From positions 3,286,001 to 3,350,000 of the forward strand of contig OY969556.1 of the NCBI GenBank assembly GCA_963701015.1: a stretch of 64,000 nt of DNA. Direction: 5' to 3'. This document shows positions 27,084 through 35,518 of this stretch, one piece after another. The position numbers and the translations under genes were made by a program. This DNA comes from MFD09286-c1 sp963701015 (lineage in GTDB: Bacteria; Bacteroidota; Bacteroidia; Bacteroidales; DTGW01). The notes below the pieces were generated by a model, which saw only the letters and a list, made by a program, of their open reading frames with translations, was not told the DNA's origin and did not search any database. Position 1 is the first letter of the stretch; each line of letters opens with the position of its first letter.

Positions 27084-28301
27084 TTATTGTATTGAATCCA
27101 ATAGATTTCTTGCGGCATCAATTCTTAAAGAAACTATATCATAAAAGACTTGGTTTAATTTTTGTTTTGTAGTATTATCAGTAAATTTCAACCTATCATT
27201 ATATAAACTTTTAATCATTTCAAGTTCGGACTGTCCATAAGTAACTCCTAATTTTTGCTGTAAGGCGGTTAGGAATCCGTATCCAAATTCAGACGTGGGT
27301 TCAATCATTGTTCCTTCACCATAGTCATTCCAGGTAGCCAATTGAATTGACGTACATGTGGATTGTAACGCCTTATCTAAAGTACTCGAAAATGTTGATA
27401 ATCCTACAGAAATAGTGAAAGGATTCGATCCCCAACCACCAGCCTGATAAAATGCATTAAAACCAGGATAACTTACTCCCATTTTAATACCATAATTGGT
27501 TTCATTTTGGTAAAAATTAGTAAGCCCACTCAAATAATCGGAATAAACCCAGGCAAATTCACCTTGCGAGTTAGATCCAGCCTGACTATGTTGATACCAT
27601 AATGTTAAAAATGTAGGACTAATTTGTAAAACTGAAAATATACTTGTCCAATCTGCTTCAGTTTTAAATGTTTGAGGTCCAAAAACCAGCAATAATGGTT
27701 TATTGTTCAAATAAATATAGGAAGTATCACCAAAATAATGTGTTTGCATATATGTCATATCGTTTTGTGCCCCAGTTATTTGTTGGGCACTAGGGATAGA
27801 AGCCAATGTGTAATTATTATCTTCATAAACAATACCATATTTTAATCCAACTTTGCCACACTGTGCAATTAAAGCTTCGGCATTTGAAAGATTTTTAGGA
27901 TAATCGTACTGTTGAATTGTAGTTGGCCAATCTATCAAAACTCCATCAATTCCGGATAGTTTCATTAATAATAGCTGATATTCAATAATATTCGAATCAC
28001 TTGAGGCATATGGACCGGTTAAAGGATAATAATAAGAAGCAATTTGTCTTCTACCTGTATCATTAACCGTATTAGGATTCTCATTTGACATTGTCCAATG
28101 CTGTCCCCATGCACCATTATTTGTAGAAGGAGTTTCAAACCATGGCATATAATGAACAAATATTTTTTTAGTAGTTGTTTTTACAACCGAAACAGGAGCA
28201 TAAACCTGAGTTCTAGTATTACTATTTGATATTGCTGGAGTATCCTTTTTACATTGAACAACTACTAATATAAATGATAATAAAGCCAAATAGTATTTCA
28301 T
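27084..28301 (-). CDS. GH71/99-like glycoside hydrolase lipoprotein
   Basis: Last gene of the polysaccharide utilisation locus. The 405-residue precursor has a lipobox (LLSFILVVVQC, Cys17). The barrel begins with IFVHYMPWFETPS and continues with WGQHWTMSN, SGIDGVLIDWP and YGIVYEDNN, characteristic of GH71/GH99-like enzymes. The catalytic-region motif reads TWNDYGEGTMIEPTSEFG, comparable to the WNEW.EGT.IEP motif of GH99; here the first glutamate is aspartate while the second is kept, as in GH71-like proteins. Those families cleave alpha-mannosidic or alpha-1,3-glucan bonds, so an alpha-linked glycan is a reasonable substrate guess. It is separated from susD by 201 bases that contain a structured element. 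Confidence 0.82.
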   Translation of the reverse strand: MKYYLALLSFILVVVQCKKDTPAISNSNTRTQVYAPVSVVKTTTKKIFVHYMPWFETPSTNNGAWGQHWTMSNENPNTVNDTGRRQIASYYYPLTGPYASSDSNIIEYQLLLMKLSGIDGVLIDWPTTIQQYDYPKNLSNAEALIAQCGKVGLKYGIVYEDNNYTLASIPSAQQITGAQNDMTYMQTHYFGDTSYIYLNNKPLLLVFGPQTFKTEADWTSIFSVLQISPTFLTLWYQHSQAGSNSQGEFAWVYSDYLSGLTNFYQNETNYGIKMGVSYPGFNAFYQAGGWGSNPFTISVGLSTFSSTLDKALQSTCTSIQLATWNDYGEGTMIEPTSEFGYGFLTALQQKLGVTYGQSELEMIKSLYNDRLKFTDNTTKQKLNQVFYDIVSLRIDAARNLLDSIQ

Positions 28302-28335
28302 TATAAATTATTTTTTGTATTACAATTTTTAAAAA

Positions 28336-28453
28336 ATTCTGTCTGTCAGTATAATTATAAATAGAATTAAAATCTATTTCTGCTTAAATTATCTAAATTA
28401 TGAAATCACAGACCCATATATATTTCAATTTCACTTCAACTGACAGACAGAAT
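28336..28453 (-). promoter_or_regulatory. Candidate three-way-junction RNA element between susD and the GH71/99 gene
   Basis: A perfect 15-bp inverted repeat (arms 28439-28453 and 28336-28350, minus-strand 5' arm ATTCTGTCTGTCAGT) encloses 88 bases. Within that loop two 7-bp hairpins are possible: 28434-28428 with 28406-28400 (GTGAAAT, one G-U pair) and 28379-28373 with 28365-28359 (AAATAGA). The 3' arm of the outer stem runs directly into six T residues. In mRNA this would be a three-way junction ending like an intrinsic terminator, 34 bases before the downstream start codon. It could attenuate or process the transcript between susD and the enzyme gene. Confidence 0.5.
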
Positions 28454-28502
28454 AATTAACTAAACAATTAACTAATTATGAAAACGAACATATTGAATAA
28501 AT

Positions 28503-30116
28503 CTAATAGCCAGAATTTTGTATTAATCCGGGTTGAGCACTAATTTGGTTTTGTGGTATAGGATAAACATTCTTAGTATCACTTTCGCCAGAACGGTCAT
28601 ACCAAGATGAAGCCCAGGTACCACGAACAAATTTTCCAAATCTCACTAAATCTTGTCTTCGAAAGCCTTCATGATAAAATTCTTTGCTACGTTCGGCAAG
28701 CAAAGCATCCATTGTAAGTGATGATGTAGTATATAATGCTACTCCTGCCCTACCTCGTATTTGGTTCACTAGTGCAACGGCATCGTTAGTTGCATTACCA
28801 CCATTTAATCGCATTTCAGCTTCAGCTTTTAACATAAGAATATCGGCATATCTAAAAAGAGGAAATGGAACACCCATGCACCAGTTAACCATTCCCTGTT
28901 GAATTTGAAATTTTGACAATCTAGCTCCATTATATTCTAATGCTGTTTTATAATCATGAGTTGTGCCCGGATTATATAAATCAGTAAAATCAGCAGTATA
29001 ATTCAATGGTTTTCCAGCAGTTTCCCTAATACATAGTAATGGAGTAATACCATCTGCTGCAAATCGTGGCCCAACTGTCCATCCATTTCTTCTAATATCG
29101 GTGCTATCAAAAGAATGATAAAAATCTGGCATTGCACACATACCATTCCATGGAGCAGCTACCGTTTTAAAATGTGCCTGCTCTGAATAATGCCAACCTT
29201 CTAAATAAAAACATTCTTGTTGCTCTGTGCTTGATGGAGAATATGGTATCACTAAAATATTTTCCTTTGAACCCTGATTAGCCTGCATAAAATTTGTAAA
29301 ATAATTTAATTCTAAACTATAAGATTTTGAATTAATAATACTATCACAAGCTGCAATACATTCATTGTACATTGGAGTTCCAGTCCATACTTCTGCATTA
29401 ATATACATTTTAGCTAATAATGCATAGGCTCCCCACTTATTAAAAATTCCGTAGGTTGAAGCATCAACTGCAGAGGATAATAAAGGAATACTATTATTAA
29501 TATCATTTACAATAGTGTCAAATAAATTTGTTCTACCAGTCAGAAAATCAGGATTATTATAAACAGGGGCATGTGTACTGTCATATTTAGTTACAATAGG
29601 AACATTACCAAAAAAATCTATCAAATAATAGTAACCAAGAGCTCTAACCATTTTTAATTGAGCTATTAATGGCGCTGTAACTACAGCGAATGCAGGATTT
29701 GAAGAAGGAAATTTTTGGTTAATGGTATGTATATTTTGGTTTGCTGTTCCAACCCTTCCAAAACCATACATCCAACAAGTATTAAAGTCAGCTAAAGAGG
29801 AAGTCCAGGAATGTTCAAATAGTCTTTGGAAATGTCCACCATCGTACCAATCTCCACCTCTAGTAGGAATCAAATCTTCATCAGTACAATATTCTTGTTC
29901 TTCAATCGGGTCACCGGGATTGGTCTGATCGTTGTGACCAATTAATTGATGTAATTCTTGGTAAGCCGGTGACACATAATTGATACCAATATCAGCAGCA
30001 GTAACCTTATAATCTTTTGTTGGCACTAAACTATAGGTAGTTTCGTCCAATTTTGTGCATGAAATTACAATTCCCAGAAAGGTAATTCCAATTATAAAAA
30101 ATATTTTTCTTCGCAT
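28503..30116 (-). CDS. susD: SusD/RagB-family glycan-binding lipoprotein
   Basis: Surface lipoprotein that captures oligosaccharides and forms the lid of the SusC pore. The 537-residue protein has a lipobox (GIVISC, Cys20) and the helical TPR-rich SusD fold. Family signatures include ALGYYYLIDFFGNVPIV near residue 155, KWGAYALLAKMYINAEVW, RYADILMLKAEAEMRLNGG and the C-terminal ERSKEFYHEGFRRQDLVRFGKF, ending YPIPQNQI. It begins 18 bases after the susC stop codon, the usual SusCD pairing. The ligand cannot be inferred from sequence alone; flanking GH15-like and GH71/99-like enzymes suggest an alpha-linked glycan. Confidence 0.95.
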   Translation of the reverse strand: MRRKIFFIIGITFLGIVISCTKLDETTYSLVPTKDYKVTAADIGINYVSPAYQELHQLIGHNDQTNPGDPIEEQEYCTDEDLIPTRGGDWYDGGHFQRLFEHSWTSSLADFNTCWMYGFGRVGTANQNIHTINQKFPSSNPAFAVVTAPLIAQLKMVRALGYYYLIDFFGNVPIVTKYDSTHAPVYNNPDFLTGRTNLFDTIVNDINNSIPLLSSAVDASTYGIFNKWGAYALLAKMYINAEVWTGTPMYNECIAACDSIINSKSYSLELNYFTNFMQANQGSKENILVIPYSPSSTEQQECFYLEGWHYSEQAHFKTVAAPWNGMCAMPDFYHSFDSTDIRRNGWTVGPRFAADGITPLLCIRETAGKPLNYTADFTDLYNPGTTHDYKTALEYNGARLSKFQIQQGMVNWCMGVPFPLFRYADILMLKAEAEMRLNGGNATNDAVALVNQIRGRAGVALYTTSSLTMDALLAERSKEFYHEGFRRQDLVRFGKFVRGTWASSWYDRSGESDTKNVYPIPQNQISAQPGLIQNSGY

Positions 30117-30134
30117 TGTCTGATAATTTAAAAG

Positions 30135-33100
30135 TTAAAATGTAATATTTGCACCCAAAGTAAATATTCTGGAAGTAGGGTAAACTGCCCTTGAATCAAA
30201 GCCTGGGGCCATTCCCTGAATTCCAACTTCAGGATCCATTCCTTTATATTTAGTAAATGTATATAAGTTGGTTGTTGAGAAATACAATCTTGCTTTTTGA
30301 AGTATTTTTTTGTTTATAGGGAAAGTATATCCAAAAGTTAAATTGTCAATTTTCAAATAATTACCATTCTCAACATAATAACTTGAAAAGACTGGCGATG
30401 CAGAAGGACTTAATGATGAAGATATGGCTTCATTTAATACATTCTTAGGGAGAAGTGTTTTATTAGCATAAAATAAGCGTTGTGTATTTAAAATGTCAAA
30501 TCCAAATGCCCCACGCAATAGAAACGATAAATCAAAACCTTTAAACGCGAAACTATTCGTAAACCCTAACCAATATTTTGGAAGTCCATTGCCTATAACT
30601 TGTTTGTCAGCATGTGTAACTTGAGTTGCAGAAAGTTTTTTAGTATGTGCCTTATTCCAAAACTGCCAGTTACCCACTGAATCTAACCCGGCATAAACAT
30701 ACCCAAACATGTTCCCTACAGGTTGTCCATCTTCTAACCTATATGCATCAACAGTACTAAGGCCGGGAGAACCAAGTATCTTATTTTCTAAAGAGTCAAT
30801 TTTAATTGTTCCGCCAGCAATTGTAACAACTTTATTAGCATTATACGAAATATTAAAATTTGAAGTCCAATTAAAATCATTTGTATTTACAGGTATAACC
30901 GTTAACCCTAGTTCAATACCTCTATTTTGCATCTTTCCTACATTGTCCCAATAGGTTGATCCAATAAATTGAGGTTGTCCAACCTGAAATTGCCACAACA
31001 TATTAGTAGTTACCCTATTATATATATCAAAGTTAGCAACAATCTTGTTCTGCAGTACACCAAAATCAATACCGAGATCAGTTTCTGTTTTTGTTTCCCA
31101 TTTAAGATTTGGATTATTATTATTATTTGGAGTTAAAGAAGAATAATACTGGCCTTGATATAATACAGGATTTCCATTTGAATAAGTTAACAACGATTGA
31201 TATGGATTAACACCCTGATTACCAGTTTGACCCCAACCAGCCCTAAGCTTTAATTCACTTATCCATTCAATATTTTTCATGAAATCTTCCTTATTTATAA
31301 CCCAACCAGCTGTAATTGCAGGAAACATTGCCCATTTATTATTCGCCCCAAATTTTGAAGACCCTTCTTTTCGGAAGCTTAATGTGGCAAGGTATTTTTC
31401 ATTATAACTCCAAATTACCCTACCAAAAAAAGCAATTAATGTACTTGAATATTTGTTACTGTTTACATCATTTGGATTATAAGTTGGAGACAATGGATTT
31501 AAATGCAATCCGGCATTTAGGTTATTATATGTAAAGTCATCATTTATAAAATTATAGTTTCTGGCGCCAAAACCTTCAAAAACATTGTCCTCATATGAAT
31601 ATCCAGCTAACAGGTTAAAATTATTACCAGCAATCAATTTCCCATAATTAATAGTAGTTTCCGATGTTCTGTCAGTTGTTTCGTTCCAATTTCTAACAGC
31701 CACTCCATGATATGGGTTACTTCCCAAATCACCTCCATACCACCTATCAATAGTTTCATAATATCCCTGCGACCATTCACTATTTTGCAGTGCTCCCATT
31801 GTAGAAATTTTTAAGCCAGGTAATAATTCAAGAGTAGCCCTAAAGTTAGATACCAAAGTAATAATTTGCTGATCGTTTATTGCAGTATTTAACATCATTA
31901 CAGGGTTTATAATTTCCTGTTGTCCGGCTTCTTCTGCATACATTCCAGCATTAGGACCTGAAGTATATTTTACCGGAACCAAAGGACTCATTTGGAATGC
32001 CTGTTGATATACGGTAGAATCAGTAGGGTGAAACTTATCAATTGTACCAGTTAAGGATGCCTGAATATTAAGTTTATCATGGAAACCGGTAGTATTAACA
32101 TTAAGATGCCCACTTAGAATATTGTTGTCAGATTTTTTGACAATCCCGTTTAATCCCCTATAATTTACAGAAGCATAATATTTTGATGATTCATTTCCAC
32201 CTGAAACCGAAAAATTATGAACCTGACTAAAAGGTGATTGGGTAATTTCTTTCATCCAATCGGTACTTGCTCCCTGATCAATTTGTGAGCTTTGCATAGC
32301 TTTTCCAATACTAAGCAATGTTTTATTTTTGGAAGCGACATATTCTGCAGCAGTCTGTTTATATTTTGAAGCAGAAAGAATATCGGGAGATTTGGCAATT
32401 CGTTCATTATAAACATATGAAGAATACTCAAACACAGGTGCACCTGTCTTACCTTTTTTAGTTGTAACTAATATAACTCCATTGGTACCTCTTGTGCCAT
32501 ATATGGCTGCTGCGGAACCATCGCGAAGAACATCAAACGATGCTATATCTTCAGGAGAAATAGTGTTTAAAGTACTTAAATCATTTTGAGGAACTCCATC
32601 AATTATAACTAATGGAGAGAGGTTTCCTGCAAGTGAAGAAACTCCACGCATTTGAATTTGTGGAGGTTTATTTGGATCACTTCCATTTGCACTTGAAATT
32701 GCTAAACCAGGTATTTTACCTTGAACCAATTGAATTGGAGACTGATCGACTGCGCCCTGGTTAAAACTTGAAGCATCTACATTTGAAATAGCGCTCGTTA
32801 ATTCCTTTTTCTTCTGAGTTCCATATCCTACAACTACAACTTCATCCATTCCAACTACATCATCTTTCATTAAAACATCCATCGTAGTCTGGCCTTTTAA
32901 CTTCTCTTCAGTAGTTTGATAACCAACAAATGAAAATATTAAAACTGAATCATTTGCTGGGACATTAATAGAATATTTACCATTAATGTCAGTCATGGTG
33001 CCTTTTTGTGTCCCTTTTATAACAACATTTAAATATGGAATAGGCTCGTTGTTTGAATTAATTACCGTACCGGTAATTAAAGTTTGCGCCTGCAAAGGCC

Positions 33101-33188
33101 TAACCAAAACAATCAGAACAAATAAAATAATATTTCTTAATTTTAGAAACTTATTCAATTTTTCTTGAAAATTAATTAATTGTTTCAT
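30135..33188 (-). CDS. susC: SusC/RagA-family TonB-linked outer-membrane importer
   Basis: A 1017-residue outer-membrane transporter that imports oligosaccharides using TonB energy. After a long basic signal peptide (cleavage near LQAQT) there is a carboxypeptidase-regulatory domain (about 35-110, GTVINSNNEPIPYLNVVIKG). Next come the TonB box region MDEVVVVGYGTQKKKELT, a plug domain (GVSSLAGNLSPLVIIDGVPQ) and a 22-strand barrel ending in ILGANITF-like residues (FTLGANITF). Together with SusD it forms the import unit of this locus. The start ATG at 33188 is preceded by a leader motif that is duplicated 100 bases upstream before a tiny ORF. Confidence 0.96.
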   Translation of the reverse strand: MKQLINFQEKLNKFLKLRNIILFVLIVLVRPLQAQTLITGTVINSNNEPIPYLNVVIKGTQKGTMTDINGKYSINVPANDSVLIFSFVGYQTTEEKLKGQTTMDVLMKDDVVGMDEVVVVGYGTQKKKELTSAISNVDASSFNQGAVDQSPIQLVQGKIPGLAISSANGSDPNKPPQIQMRGVSSLAGNLSPLVIIDGVPQNDLSTLNTISPEDIASFDVLRDGSAAAIYGTRGTNGVILVTTKKGKTGAPVFEYSSYVYNERIAKSPDILSASKYKQTAAEYVASKNKTLLSIGKAMQSSQIDQGASTDWMKEITQSPFSQVHNFSVSGGNESSKYYASVNYRGLNGIVKKSDNNILSGHLNVNTTGFHDKLNIQASLTGTIDKFHPTDSTVYQQAFQMSPLVPVKYTSGPNAGMYAEEAGQQEIINPVMMLNTAINDQQIITLVSNFRATLELLPGLKISTMGALQNSEWSQGYYETIDRWYGGDLGSNPYHGVAVRNWNETTDRTSETTINYGKLIAGNNFNLLAGYSYEDNVFEGFGARNYNFINDDFTYNNLNAGLHLNPLSPTYNPNDVNSNKYSSTLIAFFGRVIWSYNEKYLATLSFRKEGSSKFGANNKWAMFPAITAGWVINKEDFMKNIEWISELKLRAGWGQTGNQGVNPYQSLLTYSNGNPVLYQGQYYSSLTPNNNNNPNLKWETKTETDLGIDFGVLQNKIVANFDIYNRVTTNMLWQFQVGQPQFIGSTYWDNVGKMQNRGIELGLTVIPVNTNDFNWTSNFNISYNANKVVTIAGGTIKIDSLENKILGSPGLSTVDAYRLEDGQPVGNMFGYVYAGLDSVGNWQFWNKAHTKKLSATQVTHADKQVIGNGLPKYWLGFTNSFAFKGFDLSFLLRGAFGFDILNTQRLFYANKTLLPKNVLNEAISSSLSPSASPVFSSYYVENGNYLKIDNLTFGYTFPINKKILQKARLYFSTTNLYTFTKYKGMDPEVGIQGMAPGFDSRAVYPTSRIFTLGANITF

Positions 33189-33201
33189 ACAGTTATTTTC
33201 T

Positions 33202-33311
33202 TTAAGTTAGTTAATTAATAGTTCTTCATATAATGCAAATAATCAGACGGAAATAAATTTTCCGGATTGTTTTTTCTTTTGTTTTTCATAATATTTTATT
33301 GTTAAGTTAGT
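33202..33311 (-). repeat. Duplicated 10-base leader motif, 100 bp apart
   Basis: The minus-strand motif ACTAACTTAA occurs at 33202-33211 and again at 33302-33311, exactly 100 bases apart. Each copy lies 14-15 bases upstream of an ATG (susC at 33188 and a 24-codon ORF at 33289), measured from its ACTAACTT core. Each is followed by an A-rich stretch. It resembles a duplicated translation-initiation leader. Confidence 0.55.
33215..33289 (-). CDS. Small ORF (24 codons) upstream of susC
   Basis: Reads from ATG 33289 to TAA 33215. The predicted peptide starts MKNKRKNNPENLFPSD and ends YMKNY; it is basic at the N-terminus, with no membrane segment. Its start is preceded by the same ACTAACTT leader at the same distance as susC. 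Its stop codon lies just before the second copy of that leader, 26 bases before the susC ATG. It could be a leader peptide coupling or gating susC translation. The size is too small for composition to prove coding. Confidence 0.35.
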   Translation of the reverse strand: MKNKRKNNPENLFPSDYLHYMKNY

Positions 33312-33330
33312 ATTAATTGTTTGAAATTTT

Positions 33331-35241
33331 TTAGTTTTTATTAATTGCTCTGCTATAATATATAATTGCTGCAGAAAACTCAGCACAACACCATGATAAT
33401 GGAGTAGCAGGACTGCAGTCGGTTTTATTAAGATAAATACGTTCTGGCATTAATCCATAAATGTTTGAATTATTTATCATCCAATCGATATTTGTTTTTG
33501 CAATTTTAGTATTTCCATATAATGCCTGATACTGAGCACTTGCTGATGTTGTAAAGAAAAAACAAGCATGACCATAATCAATTAAACTTTTATCGAAAGT
33601 ATCAAAGTACTGAACACCTCCGCCAAGTTTAAATGTATTATTCGCGTAAAAATTATTGGTAGCTGTTATATCGCTATGGTTTGGATATCCCCAAATAATA
33701 CCAAAATTTGATGAAGTGTCCCATAATAATACTGTATCTTTGGTTTCTTCAGAAAGGCTTTCGTTATTAAGTCCTTTTCTACCTGTAAAACGCATATCTG
33801 CATAAGTTTTTCTAGAATTGTCAAACATTTTATGTAATGAAGTAGATATTTTTTCAGAAGCAGCTTTATATATTGAAGACTTATCTTGATCGCCAAATAT
33901 TTCAGCAATTTCAGAAGCAGATGAAAGAGCAGCTGCACAAGTCATATTTGTTGCAGGCAAATAACCAGTCCATTCAACTATTCCACCTTCGTATAACAAG
34001 TTATTTTTATCAATTTTACTTATCAAAAAGTCTGACAATTCATAAATAAAGCTTTTATCAACTAACCATGTTTTATATTGTTTATAATACAAATAAATAA
34101 GTTGTATATAATAGCCATTTGCATCCCATTCAGGTTCATCATATTTGGCTCCACTTCCAGCATCCACAGCATTTATATTGGCGTCATATCGGGCATACCA
34201 TTCCCCAATACTTTTTTGTGGAATTGTTTTATTTTTCCAAAATTCAATTATATCCTTTGCTTCCTGTTGATGCCCCGTTAATAGAAAAACACGTGCACAC
34301 ATCATTTCATCCCGAGGGTAAATCTGTGGCATGCTGTTTGTAACAAATTGACCTGTTATATCAGCAGGAATTTGTCCGTGAATTAGTGCCGATTTAACAC
34401 AATATAAATTTTTCCTATAATAGTCAATATATGAATTATCTTTTCTGGAAAATTTTGGTATTATACCATTGTTCATCCAAGTATTCCAATAATTTTCAGT
34501 TTCTTTATATAATTCGTTAGAATTACTAATTTTTTTAAAACTTAAAAAACCACTTTCGAGGTCATTTGATGGTACAATTATTATTTCAACCTTTTCACCA
34601 AAAGAAATTTTCCCTGTAATTAAAATTTTAGATCCATCAATAAAAACCGATTGATTTGAATTTTTACAACCTACAATTAAATTAACATTATTGGACCAAT
34701 TAGCTATTGCAATATTTTTATTTACTTTGAGTGAAATTAATTTTGTTTCTTTATCTGTCTTCAATTCATTGGTTAAATCAATTTCGCAAGTATCATTTAA
34801 GTTTGGCATTTCACTATTTAATGTGAATGATAATATAATAGCGCTCTCGGGATATGCGAAACATTTAATTTCATATAGTTGAGCATTATTGATATATGAT
34901 TTTGTTGAAGTAGCAAAAAAGTCTGCATTTCCAGTTTCTTCAGCTGATGGAAATAATTTTGAATTATTTTGATATAGATTAAACGAACTTCCATTTATAT
35001 AATTAAATGTATAATTGTTATAGTACAAATGATGTATCCCTTTGCCTTCAATTCTTTTATCATCAGAATATACAGCACAAATATTCCCATTTCCTATAAT
35101 TGAATATCCTTTCCAATGTTTTTGAATTGAGCTGTCAGAATACTTAAAATTTTTTTCATTTGCAGCAATTAATTGGGTTTGAATTAATAATAAAAAATTA
35201 ATAAGTAAACTAATATTCCAAAATAATTTAATATCCTTCAT
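33331..35241 (-). CDS. GH15-like (alpha/alpha)6-barrel glycoside hydrolase
   Basis: A 636-residue exported protein with a signal peptide (LLINFLLLIQTQLIAAN). Residues about 30-260 form a beta-sandwich (YSIIGNGNICAVYSDDKRI is typical of the supersandwich preceding such barrels). The remainder is a six-hairpin barrel resembling glucoamylase/glucodextranase enzymes: MPQIYPRDEMMCARVF, EPEWDANGYYIQLIYLYY, VEWTGYLPATNMTCAAAL and the C-terminal TPLSWCCAEFSAAI. These motifs suggest hydrolysis of alpha-glucosidic or related bonds by an inverting mechanism, but I cannot identify catalytic acids with certainty, and a GH65- or GH63-like placement is possible. It lies upstream of susC on the same strand. 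Confidence 0.7.
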   Translation of the reverse strand: MKDIKLFWNISLLINFLLLIQTQLIAANEKNFKYSDSSIQKHWKGYSIIGNGNICAVYSDDKRIEGKGIHHLYYNNYTFNYINGSSFNLYQNNSKLFPSAEETGNADFFATSTKSYINNAQLYEIKCFAYPESAIILSFTLNSEMPNLNDTCEIDLTNELKTDKETKLISLKVNKNIAIANWSNNVNLIVGCKNSNQSVFIDGSKILITGKISFGEKVEIIIVPSNDLESGFLSFKKISNSNELYKETENYWNTWMNNGIIPKFSRKDNSYIDYYRKNLYCVKSALIHGQIPADITGQFVTNSMPQIYPRDEMMCARVFLLTGHQQEAKDIIEFWKNKTIPQKSIGEWYARYDANINAVDAGSGAKYDEPEWDANGYYIQLIYLYYKQYKTWLVDKSFIYELSDFLISKIDKNNLLYEGGIVEWTGYLPATNMTCAAALSSASEIAEIFGDQDKSSIYKAASEKISTSLHKMFDNSRKTYADMRFTGRKGLNNESLSEETKDTVLLWDTSSNFGIIWGYPNHSDITATNNFYANNTFKLGGGVQYFDTFDKSLIDYGHACFFFTTSASAQYQALYGNTKIAKTNIDWMINNSNIYGLMPERIYLNKTDCSPATPLSWCCAEFSAAIIYYSRAINKN

Positions 35242-35518
35242 ATAATTTTTTCTTTAATTTTATTAAAGTTTAAATTGAGCCAAGTTTATTCTTTCATAAT
35301 AGCCTTATTTTAAATTTAAATTGCAGATTTTTAGACATAAGGCATAAGACAAAGAAATATCAACAAAGAGCCAAAAGCTATTTACTAAACCTTAATATAG
35401 ATGAATATTTGTAAGAAAATTTGTAAAATGCTATTATTCTGAATTTTAATAACAATAATTACTAAAAAAATATGGATAAAATATAGATGTGATTCGTTAA
35501 ATTTTTGTATTTAAGGGC

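Noticed and set aside
28336..28453. Invertible promoter flanked by inverted repeats
   Set aside because: The 15-bp inverted repeat could suggest phase inversion as in Bacteroides capsule loci, but the interior contains no full TTG/TAnnTTTG promoter in either direction, and no invertase gene is nearby. A structured RNA fits better.
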